The position numbers and the translations under genes were made by a program. A DNA stretch of 64,000 bases from Desmonostoc vinosum HA7617-LM4 (lineage in GTDB: Bacteria > Cyanobacteriota > Cyanobacteriia > Cyanobacteriales > Nostocaceae), in assembly GCA_019359515.1 (NCBI GenBank), contig JAHHHC010000001.1:364394-428393 (forward strand), given 5' to 3'. Under the pieces are notes generated by a model. That model made no database searches, was not told where the DNA came from, and worked only from the letters and a program-made list of their open reading frames with translations. Shown here in pieces: positions 46,540-56,700 of the stretch (position 1 is its first letter; each line of letters starts with the position of its first letter).

Positions 46540-47691
46540 CTAATTAATCGTAAATATTTTACAATCTACAAGATAAGGGGAATTGAATATACTCATTTCC
46601 CCTGCTTTTTTTCCAGGAATTGGAAATAAACGTGCTGATAAAGGTTTATCTAACTTAATAGCTAAAGTTGCCATATCAATTAATAGTGCTGCTATCTGAT
46701 CAATTGTGACATCACCGGGAATAGGAATTGTATCTAGTCCACAACCACAAACTGCTGAATATAATAATAAATTTGTCAGATCATAGGTTTGCTCGTTAGC
46801 TCTAGTAGCTAAGCCAACATCTTCACAAACTGGTAACATTAAACCAGAGTAGCCACAAATTTTTACAGAAACATTTTTCAAAACACGAGTTAGCATCCCA
46901 GATATTGCTAGTGTTCCTTGATATCCAAATTTTCTACCCATTAAGGTTTCATAGGCAAAAGCGATACTATTTTGTTTGTCTAAGGATGGTGCAAGAGAAG
47001 TGTCAATTCCTTGATATTTAATAGTATATTTTGCGGATATTTGTTCAGCGATCGCAGCAACTTTACTTAACTCTAATTCTAAGAGTAATTGGAGATGCTT
47101 TTCTGCTGTTTGCAGATTATGATCTTGAGAAAAAGCTTGCATTACTAAGTTACCCAATTCTAATCCGATCGCAAAAGATGTTTCGCCTGCATGGTATGCA
47201 GTAGGGAAAAATGGGATACCTGGTTGGCAATTTGCCCAAGCACAAAAGCGAAAATTACCATAGCCATTTTCGGTTTCTTGAGAAATACGTTTAATAACTT
47301 TTGCTGATGCCCAAGCATTTTCAAAATTAATACCAGTTTGGCGATCGCCTATTTTAGTTGAACAGTAAATATTTGATGTATTTTTATTAATATCTGGAAT
47401 GATATCTATTGTTTGAGGTTGGCTGGCATAGCCAATATTAAAAAATTGAACATTCAAACTCTGACAAAGATGTTCTAGAGATGCTACTTGATTAATGATT
47501 TCAATTTGTGAACATCCTTGGAGATATTCTTCCCAAGCATTTGTGGCTATTCTAGTTGTTTGAACTTCATATCCTTGTTGTGCAAAAATAGTTTTTGCTT
47601 GCTGGTTAAAGTCAGCAGCTTGTTTAATTGTTTCTTGTTCTTGTGGAGATTGAAGTGAGATTCCTGTTGTGATAGTTCTAATTTTCATCAA
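46540..47691 (-). CDS. DUF711 (UPF0210) family protein
   Basis: A 383-residue protein with the family pattern MKIRTITTGISLQSP, ANCQPGIPFFPTAYH, GETSFAIGLELGNLV, ISGMLTRVLKNVSVKICGYSGLMLPVCEDVGLA and CGLDTIPIPGDVT. DUF711 proteins are thought to resemble the glycyl-radical-type barrel but have no assigned reaction, and no glycyl radical motif is visible here. A second methionine directly after the first could be the start. It is followed upstream by a long GGGGAGT tandem array. Confidence 0.85.
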   Translation of the reverse strand: MMKIRTITTGISLQSPQEQETIKQAADFNQQAKTIFAQQGYEVQTTRIATNAWEEYLQGCSQIEIINQVASLEHLCQSLNVQFFNIGYASQPQTIDIIPDINKNTSNIYCSTKIGDRQTGINFENAWASAKVIKRISQETENGYGNFRFCAWANCQPGIPFFPTAYHAGETSFAIGLELGNLVMQAFSQDHNLQTAEKHLQLLLELELSKVAAIAEQISAKYTIKYQGIDTSLAPSLDKQNSIAFAYETLMGRKFGYQGTLAISGMLTRVLKNVSVKICGYSGLMLPVCEDVGLATRANEQTYDLTNLLLYSAVCGCGLDTIPIPGDVTIDQIAALLIDMATLAIKLDKPLSARLFPIPGKKAGEMSIFNSPYLVDCKIFTIN

Positions 47692-47742
47692 GATAAAATG
47701 GGGAGTGGAGAGTAGGGAGAAGAGATATTTTCATCATAAAAT

Positions 47743-47829
47743 GGGGAGTGGGGAGTGGGGAGTGGGGAGTGGGGAGTGGGGAGTGGGGAGTGGGGAGTGG
47801 GGAGTGGGGAGTGGGGAGTAGGGAGTGAG
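47743..47829. repeat. (GGGGAGT)n heptanucleotide tandem array
   Basis: About twelve near-perfect copies of GGGGAGT, with one GTAGGGAGTGAGG variation at the end. Such heptameric short tandem repeats (STRR type) are well known in heterocystous cyanobacteria and vary in copy number. The array lies just upstream of the DUF711 gene. The following 47830-48184 contains GACGCGG tracts and no gene. Confidence 0.92.
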
Positions 47830-48184
47830 GGAGGAGATATTTTTATACCTTTGTTGTGAACTATTTAACCGTGGGTAAAGTTAGTTGATGAGGACGCGGA
47901 GACGTTTGGACGCGGGGACGCGGAGAGTCCCCATAAATAAAGCTAGGGGATTCAAGCAAGGAAAACATTTTTTGCCTCCACGACTCGCATTCGGGGGCTT
48001 TTGACCAGTGCTTCGACCTCGATAAGGGTCGCGCTCCGCGTCTCCCCTTCCCCGCGTCTCCGCGTCTTCTTGGTAAAAATCCTGCTGTGGACGGCTTAAT
48101 TATCTCTGTTCCCTGTTCCCTGCCCAAAAAGCGCGGTGAGTGCATCCTTTGATATCAAGTAGTTGAGTTAATTAAATTAATGCC

Positions 48185-49453
48185 ATGAATGACGAACTTT
48201 ACAATAAGGGATTGGAGAAAGCTAAACAAAAAGACTACGGTGGAGCTATAGAGGAATTTAATCGTGTTTTGCAGTTAACACCTAACTCTACCCAAGCCTA
48301 TTTACAACGTGGTTTGGCGTATTACGACTCAGGAGCGATTCTTCAAGCTGTCTCAGATTATACTGAAGTTATCAAGCTCAATCCCCAAAGTGTAGAGGCG
48401 TATTATTGCCGTGGGTTGGCGCGCTTAGCACTAAAAAATTTACCAGGGGCGCTAGATGATGTTGAACAAGCAATCCGCCTCAATTACAATTATGCCGCAG
48501 CTTATAATTTGCGGGGGATAATTAGACGCAAACAAGGGTATATTCAAGATGCGATCGCCAATTTCAAACAAGCCGCACAATTATATCTCGAACAAAAAGA
48601 TCAGGAAAATTGTCGTCTTTGTTTAGAGAGAATTAAACAGCTAAAACCCCCAGAAAAACCAGTAGCCCAACAAAAAAGTCCTACAATTGCGCCTATTATT
48701 TCTACTAAAGATTATTTCACGCAACTATTAGAAAAAGCCGAACAAGGAGATACACAAGCAGCACTTGCAGATTTAAACTGGATATTGCAAGCCGATTCAC
48801 AAGATGCCCAAGCCTATTGCTGTCGGGGCGTGGTGCGTTGCAAAATAGGAAATTATCGAGATGCGATCGCAGATTTTAATCAAGCATTAAAGCTCAATTT
48901 TCAAGATGCCATTGTCTATCGCAACCGGGGTAAAGCACGTTCTTTATTAGGTGATCATCAAGGTGCGATCGCTGACTTTAACCAAGCACTGCAAATCCAA
49001 CCCCAGGATACTTTAATATATGTTGCCAGAGGCAATGTTTATCGAGCAATGGGTAATTATCTTGATGCTATTCAAGACTACACTCAAGCACTGCAAATCA
49101 ATCCTGATGATGCTCAAGCTTATTACAATCGCGGCATTGCCTATACATTTTTAGAAGAAATGCAACACGCTGTAGAAGATTATCAGCGAGCAGCAAGTAT
49201 CTTTTGTGAACAAGAAGACTGGGGAAATTACCAAGAAGTTTTAAATAGCCTAGAGAAAATCCGCAGATTGAACCCAGAATTAGCCAAACAAAAGTCTAAA
49301 TTATTACATCAACGCTTGCTGCGAATGGTTGGAGGATATTGGGAAATCGCCCAACGGCTAATAGAACAGAAGCAAGATTACTATCCGGGGATGCCTGAAG
49401 AATGGTATCTGCAAAAAGTGATTGATGATTTAGAACGCGATCGTAATTCGTAA
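48185..49453 (+). CDS. Tetratricopeptide repeat protein
   Basis: A 422-residue soluble protein built of TPR units. An N-terminal block has four repeats (about residues 1-135, e.g. YNKGLEKAKQKDYGGAIEEF and RGLARLALKNLPGALDDVEQA). A linker with KPVAQQKSP (about 150-185) is followed by a second block of five repeats (RGVVRCKIGNYRDAIADFNQA, YRNRGKARSLLGDHQGAIAD). The C-terminal ~80 residues are helical but not TPR. There is no signal peptide or membrane helix. Such proteins usually scaffold protein complexes; the partner is unknown. Confidence 0.92.
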   Translation: MNDELYNKGLEKAKQKDYGGAIEEFNRVLQLTPNSTQAYLQRGLAYYDSGAILQAVSDYTEVIKLNPQSVEAYYCRGLARLALKNLPGALDDVEQAIRLNYNYAAAYNLRGIIRRKQGYIQDAIANFKQAAQLYLEQKDQENCRLCLERIKQLKPPEKPVAQQKSPTIAPIISTKDYFTQLLEKAEQGDTQAALADLNWILQADSQDAQAYCCRGVVRCKIGNYRDAIADFNQALKLNFQDAIVYRNRGKARSLLGDHQGAIADFNQALQIQPQDTLIYVARGNVYRAMGNYLDAIQDYTQALQINPDDAQAYYNRGIAYTFLEEMQHAVEDYQRAASIFCEQEDWGNYQEVLNSLEKIRRLNPELAKQKSKLLHQRLLRMVGGYWEIAQRLIEQKQDYYPGMPEEWYLQKVIDDLERDRNS

Positions 49454-49542
49454 TGACTTATATCTTGCACCTCAAAGAATATACTAAGAACAGGTAAACA
49501 AATGTAACAACAAAATTGCAGATATAACTAAGGAATAACTTA

Positions 49543-49701
49543 GATCTTGCACCTGCCCAATCTCCCGCCAGAGAATAAATTCTCGCTCTTATTAGGTTAT
49601 AAAATCTATACTTTTTGTGAGATTTAGTCCTCTTGAGAGGACTTTTGCTATTAGCCATAGGTTTCTAACCTATGGCGGTTTTTAGGACTGGTGCAAGATA
49701 T
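49543..49701. repeat. GATCTTGCACC...GGTGCAAGATATC repeat element
   Basis: About 159 bp with ends GATCTTGCACCTGCC and ACTGGTGCAAGATATC. Inside are AGTCCTCTTGAGAGGACTTTT and CCATAGGTTTCTAACCTATGG hairpins joined by GCTATTAG, the arrangement also seen near 18220-18275. A third TATATCTTGCACCTC lies at 49460-49473, so the left end may be duplicated. It is MITE-like and non-coding, and fills the 49454-49752 gap. Confidence 0.65.
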
Positions 49702-49752
49702 CAGATAAGATAAACTAAAAAGAACAACTAATTGCAAAACAATAGTGAAAAA

Positions 49753-50172
49753 ATGGGCAAAGTAACTACTACAATTACTATTACTAACCAAATTGACCAA
49801 AATCTTGCAGAAAGAGGATTTATTCCAGTAGAACAAATACGCTCAATTATTTTACATGATGTTTTAGTTGACACACGTGCAACAAGGCTGTGCTTACCTG
49901 AAAATATTATTCTTGATTTGGGATTACCTCTTCAAGGAGAGGTAGACGTAAAAATAGCTACAGGAGTACAAAAAGCTCGGATTTTTAAAATGTTAAATCT
50001 TTCAGTTGCAGGAAGAGAAGGGACTTTTAATTGTATTGAATTACCAGAAGGTTCAGATTCATTATTAGGATTAATCCCTTTAGAAGATTTAGGATTAGAA
50101 CCTGATTTAGTCAATCAGAAATTGCGAGTTTTACCAGTGGAAGGAAAAGATACATATTTAATGGTTTTGTAA
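49753..50172 (+). CDS. Clan AA aspartic-protease-like protein with DTR in place of DTG
   Basis: A 139-residue retropepsin-fold protein from ATG 49753. The pattern VLVDTRATRLCLPENII aligns with the family's VLVDTGATTLCLP, where the aspartate is catalytic and the glycine conserved. Here the glycine codon is changed to arginine (CGT, one base from GGT), giving D40-T41-R42. The later LPEGSDSLLGLIPLEDLGL segment is typical and intact. Such small proteins are common in cyanobacteria. Because the catalytic loop is altered, the protein may be inactive. Confidence 0.75.
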   Translation: MGKVTTTITITNQIDQNLAERGFIPVEQIRSIILHDVLVDTRATRLCLPENIILDLGLPLQGEVDVKIATGVQKARIFKMLNLSVAGREGTFNCIELPEGSDSLLGLIPLEDLGLEPDLVNQKLRVLPVEGKDTYLMVL

Positions 50173-50798
50173 TTAATAGCAATTTTTGCTAAGATTTGTT
50201 ATTTGGTTTATAGTAATTGATTAATATAACAAACAATCGTAAGTAATCAAAATGAATGTCTGGGTTGCCAAAGCAAGCCTAACCCAAAACTAGAAATTCA
50301 GTAGACCGAAAACTTTTGCGATCGCGCACAGAAAGATACCCATAAAATTGATCATTATTAAAAAAACCGTATTATTAGATACATTTTTTGGAAAAACCCT
50401 TGAGCAAGTCTGAATAAGTAAAACTAATGTGTATGACGATTCAGCCCAAGGTAAGACTGGAACTTAGAGATGGGCTGCTAGAGAATGCGATCGCCCACTG
50501 CAAAATTAAATCAAGCACTTTGCGTGTTAAATCTAGACTAAAGTCTAAAAAATAAAAGTCACAATGAATGCGAGAATATGTGAGATTGCCCGCAGCTAGA
50601 TTTTGCAATGAGCGTGGAAATATAAGAATTTAGGTAATTTATTTAATATTTAAATTCAAAACACTAAAGATACACCTTGTCTTTAGTCCTCTGTCACAGC
50701 AACTTTGCAGCCTTCAAAATTCCCTGCTTCAATTTGACAGAGTATCAGTCTGGTAAAGCACTTGACACCATCAGCCATTACAGGAAGGATAGAGTCAG
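50173..50798. other. Gene-free AT-rich region upstream of the DUF4157 gene
   Basis: I see no gene, tRNA or large repeat here. The last 60 bp contain AGGAAGGAT at 50781-50789, which would be the ribosome binding site for ATG 50799. Scattered HIP1-type sites occur. The promoter of the large polymorphic-toxin-like gene should lie here, but no box can be assigned with confidence. Confidence 0.5.
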
Positions 50799-53700
50799 AT
50801 GAGCGATCGCATAATGCCCAAAAGCAAAAAAGCAGCGAAATCAAGTCTGATGAATTCATCGCTGAGTTCATCAACAATTCCTACACTGGCTTCTCCCACA
50901 CGAGGCTTTGGTTTACAACCAGACACTGTTGAGCAAGAGTCATCCCTCCAAGAAGAACAACCTCAAAGCGAACAGTCCTCAGAATTACCTCCAACTCACG
51001 ACATTAGCCGTATTTCCCTGCGTCGTTCACAGGTAGAAAACGCCACCACTCCAAGCGAAACTCCTTACGGGCACCAACCGCATTGGGTAACACAAAGATT
51101 GATGCGGATGGTTGCACCCCAACCAGTCATCAGCCCAGAAGAATCGCACACAGACGACCAAGACGATATTGTACAAACCAAATGTGCAACTTGTGAAGCC
51201 GAAGAGCAAGAAGAAGACTCACAAACAGAATCCTTGCCAGTGCAGCGAGAGGAATTGCGAGCTGAAGAAGAAAATTTACAAATGAAATCCTTGGCTAATT
51301 CCACCCCTCCCTTAGTACAGCCAGAGGAATTGCCAGCAACTCAAGAAACAAACATTTCCCAAGTACAACCTGCGTACAAACCCCTCAGCCACGACATTAG
51401 CCGCATATCCTTGCATCGTCCCCAAGCCAAACTCAAGATTAATCAGCCAGGAGACATTTACGAACAGGAAGCCGATAGAGTCGCACAGCAGGTAATGCGG
51501 AAACTCAGCGAACCTGTAAATTTACAATCTCAACCACAAGAAGAATTGCCAGCCCCACCAGCAGACAATTTACAAATGAAATCTCTGGCGGATACCGTAA
51601 CTCCCGTGGTACAACGCAAAGGCGGCGGGGAAATGGCAGCCACACCCGATATAGAAACTTCCATCCAAGAGTCACGGGGCGGTGGTGAGTCGATGTCAGA
51701 CGATATCCGCCAACCCATGGAGCAAGCATTTGGGGCTGACTTTAGTAGTGTTAAAATCCATAGCGATTCTCGCTCAGATCAACTCAACCAATCTATCCAA
51801 GCTCGCGCTTTCACCACAGGACAAGATATTTTCTTCCGCCAAGGTGAATATACACCAGGGAGTAACGCAGGCAAAGAATTACTCGCTCATGAATTAACGC
51901 ATGTCATCCAACAAAAAGGCAACTCTATCCAGCCTCAAGCTGATGTTCAACGGGTTTGCTCAGAATGCGAGCAAGAACAAGAAAATAGCGAACAACTTCT
52001 CCAAGCCAAAGAACTCCCCGGTAGCACTCCCCAACTTCCTGGTGATGTATCAGCTTTAAATAATCAATCTCAGCAAACCACAGAGCCTGCGGCCGAATCT
52101 TTAGAGAATGAAAATGCAGATGTCAGTGAGGAACTTACTCAAGGTAACTCAAATCAAGACACTGTTAGCGAACAGTCTCCTAGTGATACTGGAGGCGTAG
52201 AACCACCACCAGACGACGATCCCCAAGCGCAGGCTGAAGTTTTAGAAAAAATGCGCTTAGCTAAAGAAGAGGGGGCAGATTTAGAAAATCCTGAGTCGGA
52301 AAATTCCGTTGAAATCGCCGCACCACAGGATCAACCCTCGACAGAAGGTGAAAAAACCGCAGAACAAGAGAACGGCGAAGATGAGCCTAGCCCCAAAAAC
52401 CAGCCATTAAAAGCGGCAAACACTGAGGTTGAAGATACTAAAACAGAAGATGAACCTAGCCCCGAAAACCAGCCATTGAAAGCGGCTGAGGCTGAGGTTG
52501 AAGACACTAAAAAAGAAGATAAAGAAGATCAAAAAGCAGAAGGCTCAGAAAATATACCTCCAGAAACGGCAGAGGAAGCAACTAACCAAAATCCACAGAA
52601 CCCTGAAACTCCTGTAAATCAAGGCGAACAAACCCCAACTCAACCCAGCACAGAACCAGGTAATGATGTCACAGCCCAAGGCGTAGAAACCCCAGCACCT
52701 GCACAAACGCCCCCTACAGAGCAACTCAACCCCCAAAATCCAGAAGCCATAACTGCTGCTGTCACCCCTGAGACTGTGGCAGAAAAAGAAGATGCCACAG
52801 CAGAAGCTGTAGAATCACAAGTACAACAAAATGTCATCAGTAATGGCACAGCAGCATTAGTATCATCAGGCATTAACTTTGCACCTCCGGAACAGGAAGG
52901 AGTTGAGCAGGGAGAGGATGATACTGACTTTGCCCAAGAGCAAGCAGCGGCGGCTAGTAGTGTAGCTAATAACTTTTTTGCCGAAGCAGCGGTGCGCGTA
53001 CAGAAAATTACAGAGATAGGGCAAGGAATCTCGCCGCGTATCCAAGAAGGGGCTGAGAATGCCAAAGCTTTAGTAACGGCGCAAGTTGCACAACAAAAAA
53101 CTGCTGTGAGTACCCAAATTGCTCAACAGCGGGAACAAACTCAAGCCGAAGCACAAGCAGCGATCGCTCACATCAAATCACAGTATGATGCAGGAGTGGC
53201 AGCCACGACGCAACTAGTCGCCACCAATAAGCAAAAAATCGAAACAGAACACGCCACCGCACTGCAAAAAGTAGATGAACAAGAAAGAAACCAGCTAGCT
53301 AAAGTTGAGGAAGCTTACAACCGGACTGTTGAACAAGTCCGGGCTGCTGGGGTGAAGGTGGGAGATGACGCGATCGCTTTTGGTGAGCAAAAAGCCACCG
53401 CCTGGGAATCTCAAATTAAGGGTGAAGATGACAACTTCTGGGATGGGCCACTAACTGATAACCGACTCAAAGCTAGAGCAAAAGCAGCTAGAGAAGTCGC
53501 AGGACAATACAAAACAGGCTTAATTGAGGAAGCGAATAAACAAGCCGATAAAGTCCCAGAAGGGAAACCAAAAGATATTGAAAATGTTCATAGCATCGCT
53601 AAGCAGTCTCGTGAACAACTGCAAACTCTGCAAAAACAAAGTCTGCAAAATTTGACCGAGGTTGAGCAAAAAGTTCTGACTCAATTAGCAGATGCTCAAA

Positions 53701-56700
53701 CTCAGTTAACTCAGGCGGCTAACCAAACTCAGCAAGATACATTACAAACATTAAACCAACAAGAAGCCGCGCAGTTACAGTTATTAGAAGGTTACGCTCA
53801 AGGTCAAATCGCCGCCATCGACCGAGATACCCAAAAAGCGATCGCCTCACTGCAAAACGGAGTCAACGAAGCAGCAACCAATCTCCAAACTACACTACAA
53901 GAGACTCAAAGCCAACTCCAAGACACGCCAGCACCGAACCCAGATGAGTTAAGCCCAGTCCTCGCAGAAATCTTGGCACAGTTTGATAATGCTGTGGCGA
54001 TCGCTCAAGAAAAAACCGAGCAAGGGATCACAGCATCAGCACAAGGTATCAGCCAAGGAGGGCAGCAAGTAGTTGGTGCAGTATCTGCAATGGCTCAAAA
54101 AGGACTTGAGGAGTCAGCTATTGTGACTCAAGATGCCAAAACTAGCTTAACTAACCTTAAACAAGGCGCTACAGATACCTTCAGCCAGATTCAGCAAACC
54201 TTAACCACAGTGGTTACACAAACCACCGACGCCGCCGTCCAAGGCTTTAATGAAGCCACCCAAGGCTCTCAAACCGCTTTCGATAAATATAACGAAACTC
54301 TCGAAACTAGCCTGCAAAAGAGCGTCAAAGACCTAGAGGACGGCTTAAAAGGAGCAATCCAAGGCGGCAAAGAACCGACTTTAGAAACTGATATCCAGAA
54401 ATACGCCGATGAAGCCGCAGCCAAAGAAGAACCACGCGGAGTGAGTTTCTTCAAGACATTAGCCAAAGTCTTGTTGGTTGTAGCTGTAATTGCTGTGGCG
54501 ATCGTTTTTGCCCCGGCTGTGATTGGTGCAGTTGGTGCGGCAGCGGCGGCGTTGGGAGCTAGTGCCGCCATTGCGGGGGGAATTGGGGCAATTGTCGGCG
54601 GCGCAATTGTGGGCGCGATCGCCGGTGCTGTCATCCAGATGGGTAACAACCTGATTGACGGCAAGAACTTGCTCGATGGTGTAGGTAAAGCCATGCTCGC
54701 TGGGGCGATTGGGGGGGCGCTGGGTGGACTTGGTGGTTTAGCTGGTAACGCCCTCGCCCAAGCAGGCAAACTCGGCACAGGGTTGACTCAATTGGCGGGT
54801 AGGGTAGGTATAGATGTCGCTTTCGATATCGCTGGTGGTATATTCGGTAACTTAGCGACTGGACAGCCGATTACAGTCGAAGGTATTTTGATTGGAGCGG
54901 CGATCGCGGGTGGTGTTGGTGCTGCCGTCAGTAAAGAGGCCCTGGGTAAACTTGGTAAACTGGGGCGCGGCATCGAAAGTATGCAAACCAGGAATTTCCA
55001 AGCTGGAGAACGTTTTGGTAGAGGAGCAGTAGATACGTTTAGGGGAACTGGTAGTAAAGTCGATACCCCGACAGTCGGTAGTCCCGATGTCAAAGCACCG
55101 GAAACCTCACTACCCAGAGGTACTAGCCCAGAACCACAAACGCAACTACCCAGAGGTACTAGCCCAGAAGTAGATACACCCACTGGTGCTAAAACTGATA
55201 CGGAACTGCCTGGTGTTAAATCACAACAAACAGACGTGAAAGTTCCGCAAGAAACTGTGGGCGGCGATCGCACCACTCACATGGATGAGCCAGAAATCGA
55301 GCCTGGTGTCGTTGCCAAACAGACAGCAGCTGATGGACATGAAATCAAAGTCCTCAAAGATGGTCGCGTCGTTCGCTGCTCTGACTGTGAACCGATGAAT
55401 GTACCAAAAGAAACTGCTAACACATCTAATTCCAAAGAAAAACTCGAACAAGCAACTAAGCAATACGATGCTGAGAATGAATACAAGATGGATTGGGAAA
55501 ATCCCAATGACATTCTTAAACTACTCAAACTAGCAGATGAAGGAATTCCAGAAGCAGGCCCCTCCACCTCTCCATCTAGAGCCAATCAGCAAGTGGGAGA
55601 TGAAATCCTACCAGCATCTCCAACCGTTCCCAGGAAAGAAGTGTGGGACGAAATTTTACCACCAGACTCCCCAGTCACAGCAGGTAAGAAACCGGAACAG
55701 ACCGCAACAGACCAATCTCCCTCGACATCCCCAACTAGTTCCTTAAAATCACGTTTTGCTAATCTTCTAACGCGTCTTCGAGGTCTTGGAGGCAGTAAGT
55801 ATAAGACTATCGGCATGTTAAAATCTTTTGCCGCTACGGATAAACTCAACTCTGTGGACTACCTCAAGACAGCTCAAGAGCGGCTACAGTACAAAGTTCA
55901 ATTCGAGAACGGCAAGTTGCTAAAGTCAGATGGTTCTCCACTTCACACTTTAGACTCCTCTGCACATGGAGCTAAGGGTTATGTCATGTACGTGATGGAT
56001 AAGGATGGTAACATCTACACAGCTGGTTCAGACCAAGTTCAACATCACTCGTCGTTTATGGCTGGTCGCCCAGTTGCCTCTGCGGGCGAAATCAAGGTAG
56101 AAAATGGTGTCATCAAGGAAATAATAGATCAAAGCGGTCACTACGCACCCACAAAAGGGAAAACGAAACAGTTCGAGACCGAACTGAAGAAAAACAACGT
56201 AGATTTAGGTGAAGTTCAAAAGAATTATCGTTACTTCACAACCAGAAAGCAACGAGAAAAAGCAGGGTTTGAATTTGCACGATTAGGAGAAGAAGCTGTT
56301 ACATCAAGTAATACCAAATCTGATGTAGATACAGGCACATCCAGAGGTTTGAAACCGGAAAATGAAATATCAACGACTACCAGAGAACAAGAAGATATTG
56401 CGGTAGCAGGGCCAAGTGGACGCACTACTCACATGGACGAGCCAGAAATCGAACCTGGTATAGTTGCTAAGGCGTCAGCGTCTGACGGGCATGACATTAA
56501 AATTCCCAAATCAGGTAAAATCTATAAATGCTCAGACTGTGCAGAAATCAGACAGAGATATGCAGATCTACTTCAACAAAAGCCCGAACTCAAACAGCGT
56601 CTTGATGAAATTGAAGCAATAAAAGATCCAAATGAAAAAGCTGACGCCGCAGCCAAATTTGAAGCAGAACTATCCCAGATGGGGTTAGCAAGACAGGGCG

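Noticed and set aside
47743..47829. Possible CRISPR-like or coding repeat
   Set aside because: A pure 7 bp STRR array without spacers or a sensible frame.
54269..55276. Minus-strand frames of 160-170 residues opposite the giant gene
   Set aside because: Shadows of the glycine/alanine-rich and repeat-rich parts of the DUF4157 gene; no independent signals.
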